The position numbers were made by a program, and so were the translations under genes. DNA of 64,000 nt from Polychytrium aggregatum (Eukaryota; Chytridiomycota; Chytridiomycetes; Polychytriales), in the NCBI RefSeq assembly GCF_025602895.1, contig NW_026516364.1:1-64000 (forward strand), in the 5' to 3' direction. The notes beneath the pieces are model-generated. The model had not been told where the DNA came from, did not search any database, and saw nothing but the letters and a program-made list of their open reading frames with translations. Positions 57,625-64,000 of this stretch are shown here, one piece after another (the stretch's first letter is position 1; each line of letters opens with the position of its first letter).

Positions 57625-57700
57625 ATATAGCCGTTTCCATGAACATGTAGTATGTGCTGTGCTTGCGTCAAGCAAAGCCACAAGAAATAAACAGATCACT
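57608..57700 (-). ncRNA. Predicted Fanzor guide (omega) RNA 3' part
   Basis: In TnpB and Fanzor systems the guide RNA is made from the 3' end of the nuclease gene through to the transposon end, and its guide comes from the flank. Here the stretch from the Fanzor stop to the left terminal repeat is 88 bases. It contains two perfect hairpins: TGCTTG/CAAGCA with a 3-base loop at 57660-57674, and AAACGG/CCGTTT with a 10-base loop at 57615-57636. The second uses terminal-repeat bases for one arm. Minus-strand transcription would then pass directly into flanking DNA at 57607, where an AATAAA (57607-57602) also begins. The 5' limit probably lies within the Fanzor coding end. No expression evidence; placement is inference. 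Confidence 0.45.
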
Positions 57701-60068
57701 TTGGCAGCCTCCGAGTGAAGACCTCACGTCGCTCTCCGGTCTCCACAATCGACCTGCATACTGTGATCATGTTGCGCGCCGCATTGACGTCGCGATTCCA
57801 CACTGTCCGGCAGCTGGGATTCTTGCAGCTCCTGACAAAGTGGGAATTCGCAACACTGGGCGCATCGAGTCCTTCCAACCGAACTGGCTCCAGGCACTTG
57901 GAGCACACTTGCGAGGTGTTGAACTCGTTCGTCGAGACTACCTTGACGCTTCCATGATGGTGATTGGGACGGCGTCGGTGGTGCTCGAACTGCTCAAAGT
58001 ACTGAGCAAACCGCTGCCTCCGAGGGCTGGATGCATAGCCCTTGCCTTGACGCCATGACGCATTGCCAAAGGCGATCACCACATCGGTCCGTATCGGGGC
58101 GTGCTTCAGGACAGCCTTGCACATCCTGTCGACGGCCACTTGGCGCCTCTTGTGGCCCGTGAAGCGATGGTGACGGGCCTTCTTGCCAAGGTGGAAGTCG
58201 AGCTGCACTCGAAGTTCCGGTCGCAGGACATGGGTGAGATGGACCTTGAAGGCCTCCGAGGACGACACCTTGGGCGAGGGAGTGGTCGACATCCAGGTCT
58301 CGATGCTGAGTCGATACTTCATGGTGTTGTGCCACTTGGTGTTGGACGTATGGCCACACATGTGCTGGTAGTGGCCATTCGAGAATGAGACCACCTCGTC
58401 TTGGTGGCCCGGTGCTTGGATGACCGCCGTGAAGATGGAGCCGACTCCAGGATCGATGCCAATCCAAGTGGTGCGGTTGGGGTCTGGGTCGCCGATGTGG
58501 GCCTGGATGCGCTGCTCGGCAGTCGGAGGAGGCTCGGAGGTCTCGGTGCGATCGGTTCGACGCACAAACTTGACGAGACCGATGGTGCATCCAATACCAT
58601 CGGTGCTGATCTCGTAGTTGAACAGCTTCTTGTCCCTGACCCGCTCTTGGAAGAGGGAACTACGCAGCTTGAAGCAACTGCGCCAGAGACGATCCTGGTT
58701 GTTGATGCCGTCATCACCTTCTTCCTTGAGCTTGTCCCGGGTGAGTCCAAGGCGCTTCTTTGGACCCAGGAGATTCCAAAGAGTGACCGTGTCAATCTTG
58801 ACATACTTGGCCTTGGCTGTGCACAGAGGAACTATCGTGCACACGGCCGGAGGAGTGTCGACGGCGAGCTGCTTGAGTGCCCAGTTGATCCTGGATGCCA
58901 GCTTGTTGATCTTGGCCTTGGTGGTGCCGAGCTCCGACTTGGCCTTGGTGAACCTCTTGTCGTCGGAGGGAATGCCTTGGGCAGTGAGCTTATCCAGCTT
59001 GGCCTGGCGCTGCAGCTCGGTGACTCGGAGGGCGGGCATGTCACAGTCGATCCACTTGTGGACATTGTCGACCATCTTGTCCCGGGCAAGGATCCCCACA
59101 TGGTGTGAGAGGCGATGGAGGGCCCGGAAGCGGTCCTGGTCGCTGCTGTACCGAAACTCGTCCAGGACGTGGCCAAACTCGGGATAGAGGAACTCGAGAT
59201 CGGCCTTGGGTGGTGTCTGCCCTGGTTTCTCGAAGAGCTCAAGACAGGCCTCGATGGCTTCGTGCTTGTGCTTGTTGGCTGGGAAGACGGCAGCGCAGAA
59301 GCGGCGAAGGAGTCGCCAGTAGGCCAGGTCGAGGTGGGTGGTGCAGTTGGTGGCATAGGCATTGACAGTCAGTGTGAGAAGCTGACTGTGAGCACCATCA
59401 GGCAGACGAGGGGCCGGAGGCAGGTCTGCGTGCCGAGTGGTCTGGTAGTCGCGAAAGGAAGCGACCAGATGCTCGTTGTATTTCTCATTGTCCCCGGTCG
59501 GCGAGAGGGCACCGTCCTGGACGATCTTGAAGCATTGACGGATGAAAGCAGGGGTGGACTTGGAGATGACGGGGACGGGAAGATCCTGCTCGATGCACCG
59601 GAGGATGTGCAGGTTGAGCAGCCTGGATGCCTCGAACTGGATCTGGGTCATGGCCTCGACGGTGGCCTGGATCTTGTCGCGGAGAGCGGGATTGAGACAA
59701 CAGCCATCCATCGTCTGCTTGAAGCAGCTGAACTGAGGGGCGGATGACCTTCCATCCACGAGTGGGACGACAGAACTCTTGAGGGGCCGGTATTTGGGAC
59801 ATTTGCTGGTGTTGCAACGTTCGTGATCGGTGCCATCGCACTGGCGACATCGCTTGCCAGTACTCGAGGAAGTAGATGGACCAGGCTCGGTGGGATCGAC
59901 ATCCATTGGATCTGCAGAAGCAGTGGTGGTGAGCGACGGAGCAACAGACGACCAAGCATGCGTGGGATCAGAATACGAACCAGAGACAGGCTCCGACTGT
60001 GACTTGGCTTTCTTGGGCCTGGGTGGCCGAGGCTGGCCATCACCGGCACCCTTACGCTTCGGAGGCAT
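57696..60068 (-). CDS. Fanzor (eukaryotic TnpB-like OMEGA RNA-guided endonuclease)
   Basis: A single intact ORF of 790 residues. The N-terminus is basic (MPPKRKGAGDGQPRPPRPKK), a probable nuclear signal. A zinc-knuckle-like Cys set follows at C74, C77, C85 and C90. The long middle part (100-520) should include the wedge/REC-like helices. RuvC-I is WIGIDPGVGSIFTAVIQA with D539. The usual RuvC-II strand VVIAFGNASW (662-672) has lost the acidic residue, and a glutamate appears instead at E715 in VVSTNEFNTSQVCSKC, the relocated catalytic glutamate known for Fanzors. The zinc ribbon uses C722, C725, C748 and C753, and RuvC-III aspartate D760 is in WNRDVNAARNM. Known Fanzors use a guide RNA to cut DNA in the nucleus. 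All predicted catalytic residues are present, so activity is plausible. A TATA box lies 130 bases upstream. Context suggests the Fanzor1 group; formal placement needs a tree. Confidence 0.93.
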   Translation of the reverse strand: MPPKRKGAGDGQPRPPRPKKAKSQSEPVSGSYSDPTHAWSSVAPSLTTTASADPMDVDPTEPGPSTSSSTGKRCRQCDGTDHERCNTSKCPKYRPLKSSVVPLVDGRSSAPQFSCFKQTMDGCCLNPALRDKIQATVEAMTQIQFEASRLLNLHILRCIEQDLPVPVISKSTPAFIRQCFKIVQDGALSPTGDNEKYNEHLVASFRDYQTTRHADLPPAPRLPDGAHSQLLTLTVNAYATNCTTHLDLAYWRLLRRFCAAVFPANKHKHEAIEACLELFEKPGQTPPKADLEFLYPEFGHVLDEFRYSSDQDRFRALHRLSHHVGILARDKMVDNVHKWIDCDMPALRVTELQRQAKLDKLTAQGIPSDDKRFTKAKSELGTTKAKINKLASRINWALKQLAVDTPPAVCTIVPLCTAKAKYVKIDTVTLWNLLGPKKRLGLTRDKLKEEGDDGINNQDRLWRSCFKLRSSLFQERVRDKKLFNYEISTDGIGCTIGLVKFVRRTDRTETSEPPPTAEQRIQAHIGDPDPNRTTWIGIDPGVGSIFTAVIQAPGHQDEVVSFSNGHYQHMCGHTSNTKWHNTMKYRLSIETWMSTTPSPKVSSSEAFKVHLTHVLRPELRVQLDFHLGKKARHHRFTGHKRRQVAVDRMCKAVLKHAPIRTDVVIAFGNASWRQGKGYASSPRRQRFAQYFEQFEHHRRRPNHHHGSVKVVSTNEFNTSQVCSKCLEPVRLEGLDAPSVANSHFVRSCKNPSCRTVWNRDVNAARNMITVCRSIVETGERREVFTRRLPK

Positions 60069-60197
60069 GGGGACAGAGGATGCTGGATGCCTGCCAGTGG
60101 TACTGGTCAGAGCAGAGACTTTTTTTATCGTACAATGGCGCGAATGATCAGATCAAGGCGAGATGAGGGACGAAAGCAGCAGGACGAAGGTGTGGCA

Positions 60198-60203
60198 TTT
60201 ATA
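60198..60203 (-). promoter_or_regulatory. TATA box upstream of Fanzor
   Basis: TATAAA on the minus strand, about 130 bases upstream of the Fanzor ATG at 60068 and inside the 290-base gap after the transposase remnant. This suggests that Fanzor has its own promoter. Confidence 0.5.
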
Positions 60204-60317
60204 CCCGAGAGCAGGAGCCCGTCTGCGCGGGCTGGTTGGGGAAGTGACCCTGTTCAAAAATCGCCGAGAGGTTCAAGCCAGGGATGTGAACGTGAAAATG
60301 GCGGCGTGATTGGGGAG

Positions 60318-60372
60318 CTCAACCCCAAATTGGAGGAACTCAACCCCAAATCGGTGGGGACTCAACCCCAAA
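60318..60372. repeat. Triple CTCAACCCCAAA direct repeat
   Basis: Three copies of CTCAACCCCAAA begin at 60318, 60339 and 60361, spaced 21 and 22 bases apart. They cover the 3' end of the transposase frame. Tandem slippage, or a junction left by an internal deletion, would explain them. Confidence 0.85.
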
Positions 60373-61012
60373 GAAGTTCTCGATGGGATTGAAGTCGGGT
60401 GAAGCAGGTGGGGTGAAGATCACTGACCATCCTCGGCGCTCGATGCAGCACACCAGAGTGGTTGATGGCAAATGCAGCCGAGACAGACTTGTGTTTCATG
60501 TGATTGCGCTGACGGAGTGGGACGCCCTTCGGTGAGTATCCGTAGAGAGGAAAAATGGATCTCCTGATCCCTGTCTCATCGACAAAAACGAATCGTCGTG
60601 GGTCGATGGAGCGGGCCTGGTCCCTGAACTGTGCCACTCGCTCATCCAGTCGCTTGGACTTGTAGAGGTGTGTTGCCCTCTTGTGTGAGAGACCTGCTCG
60701 GTGGATGGCAGTGTGGCAGAGTGAGAGTGATACTTTCCTCTGGAGGATGGACTCGAGCTTGCACCGCAACACAGGACCAGTCTGGAACGGGTCCTGTTCA
60801 ATCAGGGTGCGAATGACTGGACATGCCTGCTCGAAGAAAGTGGATCTGCGAGCTGGGACCCGGGATGGGTCATCCAGCTTGCATCCTCGGTGCCATCGAT
60901 GGATGGTGCTCTTGGATACACTGAATATGGAGGCGACCTTACGCAGGCTATGGATGAGATCGTAGCATCGCAATGCGGCGGTGCGAAAGTCGGATGTGTG
61001 GCGAATGGTCAT
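60362..61012 (-). pseudogene. Tc1/mariner (DDE_3) transposase, internally deleted
   Basis: The frame gives 216 residues. The N-terminus carries helix-turn-helix segments (HSLRKVASIFSVSKSTIHRW; GPVLRCKLESILQRKVSLSL). The first catalytic aspartate is D145 in FVFVDETGIRRSIFPLYGYS. After HMKHKSVSAAFAINHSGVLH the reading frame slips. In another minus-strand frame the sequence at about 60425-60370 reads FTPPASPDFNPIENFFG, the family motif that holds the third catalytic residue (P-x-S-P-D-x-N-P-I-E). The stretch between, which should hold the second aspartate, is missing: only about 60 residues separate the two motifs, where roughly twice that is normal. The enzyme is therefore dead, and the element cannot move on its own. 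It lies upstream of Fanzor on the same strand. Confidence 0.85.
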
Positions 61013-61070
61013 GGGCAGCGCGCGATAACATTGGGTAACAAAATATTCGATGAATGGTCAAAAACCCGGG

Positions 61071-61087
61071 TGTCCCGTTTTTTATTG
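61071..61087 (-). repeat. Right terminal inverted repeat
   Basis: On the minus strand this reads CAATAAAAAACGGGACA, matching the left end at 15 of 17 positions. It lies 59 bases outside the transposase start codon. Confidence 0.8.
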
Positions 61088-61323
61088 GATCGCCTGTAAA
61101 CAGTCGGTTACCAGTGCGCTGTCGGCAGTGGCTTGAGTCCCAATGCCAGGTACTAGATCAGCCCCAGTACCCACCTAGTTCCTTGCCCATGTCAACTGCG
61201 ACTGAACAACTGCGACGCAGAATCGCATCTACAGTTCCAAAAAGCTTCATTTCATAGAAGTGCGAGGGTCGACAGGCGTGAGAGTCGCGGCACCGGCCGC
61301 GAGACGCCTCTTTGGTCGGCCGC
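61088..61323. other. Gap between transposon and dioxygenase gene
   Basis: 236 bases right of the terminal repeat. No coding frame is seen; it should be the 3' flank of the dioxygenase gene. Confidence 0.4.
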
Positions 61324-62635
61324 CTAGAATGGCGAGGGATCGCCAGCGGGGAACCAGCGAGTATCGCAGCTGATCCGCCAGCGGTCTGTGGTGTTGGTGG
61401 AGGTCATATGCAGCACATCCAGACCGATGATGCAGACATCGCCTGGCTGGTAGTCCGCACCCAGCCACTGGACCGTGTCCTGCGGCAGTCCAGTCTTGCC
61501 CTCGATTTCGTTTGGATCGGATGCTATCCATCCCGATGCCGTTCCATCCTTTCCGACCGAGGATGCGCCGTAGTTGGTCCTGAGCGGGTGGAACTGTGGC
61601 GACGAGTTGGAGCCGGGAACGACCATGAGTGAGCCCATCTCGATCGCGATGGCACCCAATGGGATCCAGGCGGTCAGAAGCCGCGGGGAGCGGGAGGATA
61701 GATACACTCGATCCAGATGTGGGCCGGTGAAGAGATCGGGTCCGACAGCCCGGAGCCACTTGAACGGAAGCGTTTTGATGCCCCAGCGAGGCTCGGTGGA
61801 GATATCTGCACTCGGTCCGCAAGGTGCTCGGCAACTACCGTTGTCTTCGCCATCACCGTCGGCATCGTCATCGTCGTCACGCTCTCCACCACCGTTATCA
61901 TCATCATCGTCGTCACACTCCTCATCGGCATCGTCATCGCTATCGCTATCGTTGACATTGTCACTGCCTGGACTTGCGTCCCGTTGTGCTGCTCGATTGT
62001 CTTCAAAGGGCTCTTGCTCCGACACCAGGTCCAGTCGCCTCCTGAAGCGCATCCCAGTTCGTAAAAGTTAGCTCCACGATAGATCGGGCAGCCCAGAGAC
62101 CAGAGACCAGCGCCAAAGCAGTGCGACTGACTCACCTCTTTGGATCGGGGTAGATCTGCTCCGGCCCTTCCCTTTCCGACCGAGCGACACTATCCCATGC
62201 CAAATACAGCCCCTGGAAGAGCCAGTAGAGCCTAGGGTCCTCAAATAAATCGAGCAGGGGCTCTTGGTGAGCAAGCTCCTGTCGCTCCAAGAGCCCCGGC
62301 CGCAGCATGTCAGAGCGATAGCGATCCATGTCGATGGCGGCCTCGTCCTTTGGCGCTCCAGGCTTCAAGAATCCGCTCTGGTCGAGGTGGTCAGTGATCC
62401 GGGCTCTGGCTGCTGCGACCTTGGTGGGTGAGAGGAGCCCCCGTAGGAGCAGATATCCCTGGTCGCTCAGGATGTCGAAGAGCCGATGGAAGCCCGCTGA
62501 CTGCTGGGCGGTGTCGCTGTGCCGATCAGGGAGCCACATGCTCGAGTCTTGCATCGGCCCGACGACGACATGGCCGGTCCCGGCTTTGATGCTGCGGGGA
62601 AACAGCCCCGGGGTGAGAGCCGGCCCAGTTGGCAT
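61324..62635 (-). CDS. Phytanoyl-CoA dioxygenase (PhyH)-family Fe(II)/2-oxoglutarate oxygenase
   Basis: Two exons, 62635-62136 and 62041-61324, join in phase and give 405 residues. The 5' exon contains LFDILSDQGYLLLRGLLSPT then KVAAARARITDHLDQSGFL, the usual PhyH opening. The second exon has the metal site: the H-x-D pair in FTGPHLDRVYLSS and the distal His in CIIGLDVLHMTSTNTTDRWR, with R-I-S-C-D-T-R-W binding 2-oxoglutarate. LLTAWIPLGAIAIEMGSLMV then VPGSN sits between. Between the exons' conserved parts is a 45-residue Asp/Glu-rich insert. PhyH enzymes hydroxylate diverse substrates (phytanoyl-CoA, small metabolites), so the substrate is unknown. Start candidates are 62635 and 62554 (MQDSSMWLPDRHSD); the second gives 378 residues. 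All three iron ligands are present. Confidence 0.8.
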
Positions 62636-62688
62636 GGGTCGCAGAGGGGTACTGGGATCGCAGATGGGGCCAAGTGCCGGGCAGATGC

Positions 62689-62727
62689 CAGATGGGTTCC
62701 AGATGGGTTCCAGATGGATGCCAGACG
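62689..62727. repeat. 13-bp tandem repeat (CCAGATGGGTTCC)
   Basis: Two perfect and one partial copy of a 13-base unit (CAGATGGGTTC, then CAGATGGATGC), just upstream of the dioxygenase start. Confidence 0.7.
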
Positions 62728-62876
62728 GCCGATCGCCCAAGATTGCGGGCGCAAAAAACCGCAAATGCGGCCGCGCCCTTCTGGTTCTTTTGCGCCTCAT
62801 CAACCCGCCATCGATCGGCTCCTCCCCTCGAACGGCCGCAGAGCAACTCCAAGCACAAGCACACATTGTCCGAACA

Positions 62877-63617
62877 TGGCCGACCAGAACCCACGCCCGA
62901 ACAGGCTGATCCCGGAGCGAGAGGAGATCCGCCAGGAGCTGGCCCTGGCCACCCATGTGTCCACGTTCTATGCGACCATGGCCGGTGCTGCAAGTAAGTC
63001 CATATCTGCCTCGCCCTGTGTCTGCACCACCCTGCAAAGACATCAGTCCCTGCTGCAACGATGCCACCGTTGCCAATATCGATATCGCTGTCGCTGCCGT
63101 TGTCGCTGCATCGGGTCGTCAGAAGAGGAGGCGAGGCACATCCGGACGGCCGGCTGCAGAGTTGTGTCTGCTGCGAGACCCTGACTTGGTTGCTTGCTCC
63201 CACCCTCCCAGCACTGGCGCTCTGCTTCTCGGTCTACAAGGCGTATCCGCAGCTTCATCGCTTCCCGTCATGGCTCTTCGTTTCCGGTAAGCGGCCGGCA
63301 TGGCTCTGTCGAGGCTCTCGCACTGCGACCGCCAGCATGTCCGTGGCCGCCCCTTGTTGTTGGGGGGGAGCCAGTCGCAAATTCTTCTCACCCGCTCCTC
63401 CCGGCATCTCGCTCCTCAAACCATGTTCCCACAACCACCACCACCCTCCTCCTTCGCATCTGCGACTGGAACATTCTACACTCCTGGATTCGGCGGGCAC
63501 TTTCCAGCACCCGCTGTTTTTGTTGCCGGACAGGTCTACGTCATCAACAACACAAAGTTGCGAGAGGAGATCATGGAACCTATTCGCTACAAAGCCCAGT
63601 TCGGATCGCGATCGTGA
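62877..63617 (+). CDS. Small (100-residue) two-helix membrane protein
   Basis: Three exons join in phase: 62877-62993, 63211-63286, 63508-63617, with GTAAGT/GTAAGC donors and CAG acceptors. The protein begins MADQNPRPNRLIPEREEIRQ, a hydrophilic, charged N-terminus. Two hydrophobic segments follow, FYATMAGAATLALCFSVYKA and WLFVSGAPAVFVAGQVYVI, separated by a short basic/aromatic loop (YPQLHRFPS). The tail INNTKLREEIMEPIRYKAQF is charged. The layout is a helical hairpin such as is common in small inner-mitochondrial or ER membrane proteins, but I do not recognise the family. An alternative acceptor at 63532 would break the phase. It diverges from the dioxygenase gene, with about 240 bases between starts. 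Confidence 0.6.
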
Positions 63618-64000
63618 AGCGAGCCTGCCTGGCTCCCAAGCCGTGGGATCGGCGGGTGCCTCTCGGCATCAGCATCGGCGGCGGAGCTATCGACTCGGGC
63701 TGCGCTATCTCTGGCCAGAGCTGTCTTGCGTGCACACGAGCGCCTCGCGCAGGTGTTTGGCAATATACAGCCTTCCTGAATACACACCCGCCCATCACCC
63801 GTAATGACAGAGCGGCGTGCTCAGAGTGCCTGGAAGCCAAGCGACTCGAGAAGGCCGAGTATCTTGATGTCGAGAAACCATGGGGCTGTTCAAAGGGTCG
63901 AATGCATGGACCACGCTCCCACATCGAGACACCAACACCAGTCGATCGTCGCCACAGGAGATCAACCGAGAGTTCACGACGATTGCCAATAAAGACTGGG
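63618..64000. other. 3' flank; possible partial minus-strand gene at window edge
   Basis: A minus-strand frame from 63989 (MAIVVNSRLISCGDDRLVLV...) reads into the window and ends near 63795; it may be the last exon of a gene beyond the right edge. The middle (DDRLVLVSRCGSVVHAFDP) vaguely resembles a WD-repeat strand pattern, but this is weak. A plus-strand AATAAA lies at 63988-63993. Confidence 0.25.

Larger units (their letters stand above)
57608..61087. mobile_element. Fanzor-carrying Tc1/mariner-type transposon with terminal inverted repeats
   Basis: The ends are inverted copies: 57608-57624 reads CAGAAAAAAACGGGACA and the reverse complement of 61087-61071 reads CAATAAAAAACGGGACA, 15 of 17 identical with a perfect 13-base core. 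Inside, both on the minus strand, are the Fanzor nuclease (60068-57696) and a defective DDE transposase (61012-60362). TTTATT lies at both edges (57602-57607 and 61081-61086, the latter overlapping the repeat). It contains TA, the usual Tc1/mariner target duplication, but a clean duplication was not seen. Fanzor genes are known to ride in eukaryotic transposons including mariner types. The element sits between the dihydroxyacetone kinase stop and the dioxygenase gene and interrupts neither. Confidence 0.85.

Noticed and set aside
60255-60290. GTTCAAGCC resembling a tRNA T-loop
   Set aside because: No matching acceptor stem, D-loop or anticodon arm could be built around it.
60318-60372. Possible CRISPR-like array (three repeats with about 10-base spacers)
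   Set aside because: The spacers are too short, there are only three units, and the host is eukaryotic; tandem slippage at the transposase end is simpler.
63508-63804. Longer reading of the last exon into a 97-residue Cys-containing tail
   Set aside because: It needs the acceptor at 63532, which shifts the frame away from the membrane segment that continues naturally from 63508.
63795-63989. Coronin-like WD40 fragment on the minus strand
   Set aside because: One segment resembles a WD strand followed by RPSRVAWL, but the next expected motif is absent, so I did not name it.

Overview
The window looks like GC-rich nuclear DNA from a zoosporic (chytrid-like) fungus. The reasons are the gene content and structure. 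Genes are split by short GT-AG introns and packed at a few hundred bases apart on both strands. Fungal-type proteins (CSC1 channel, Yap-like bZIP, Ser/Thr-rich GPI protein) sit beside genes kept by flagellated lineages: ARMC2, a flagellar assembly factor, and an HCN/CNG-type channel. All assignments come from reading motifs by eye; no database search was run.

Layout, left to right: a GST-fold protein (-, 212-648, left end unclear); an NSL1/Mis14-like kinetochore subunit (-, 1302-2727); an HCN/CNG-like channel (+, 3263-7021); a GPI-anchored surface protein (+, 7735-8727); a four-RRM RNA-binding protein (-, 9486-11831); ARMC2 (-, 12686-17222); 3-methyladenine DNA glycosylase I (-, 17657-18753); an F-box-like protein (+, 19105-20952); a sodium:solute symporter (+, 21539-23471); a 2.6 kb repeat-rich gap; a 1,344-residue disordered protein (+, 26130-30325); a CSC1/OSCA/TMEM63 channel (+, 31021-35608); a methyltransferase (-, 36301-37263) divergent from a bZIP factor (+, 37712-38512); MSH4 (-, 38692-43527) divergent from an STK11IP-like LRR protein (+, 44022-50420); MINDY4 deubiquitinase (-, 50795-53885) divergent from dihydroxyacetone kinase (+, 54487-57551); a transposon (57608-61087); a PhyH-type dioxygenase (-, 61324-62635) divergent from a 100-residue two-helix membrane protein (+, 62877-63617).

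The most interesting object is the 3.48 kb transposon. It has matching terminal inverted repeats and encodes, on one strand, an intact 790-residue Fanzor (a eukaryotic TnpB-like, RNA-guided nuclease) and a Tc1/mariner-type DDE transposase that has lost its second catalytic aspartate region. The Fanzor keeps the RuvC aspartates, the relocated RuvC-II glutamate, the zinc ribbon and a basic N-terminus that could be a nuclear signal. Between its stop codon and the left terminal repeat lie about 90 bases with two perfect hairpins, one ending exactly in the terminal repeat. This is where a guide (omega) RNA would be expected. The element sits 57 bp past the dihydroxyacetone kinase stop codon.

A second point is the HCN-like channel. 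Its six exons join in phase to 928 residues only if one A of an A7 run is removed, and its inferred pore lacks the usual GYG filter.
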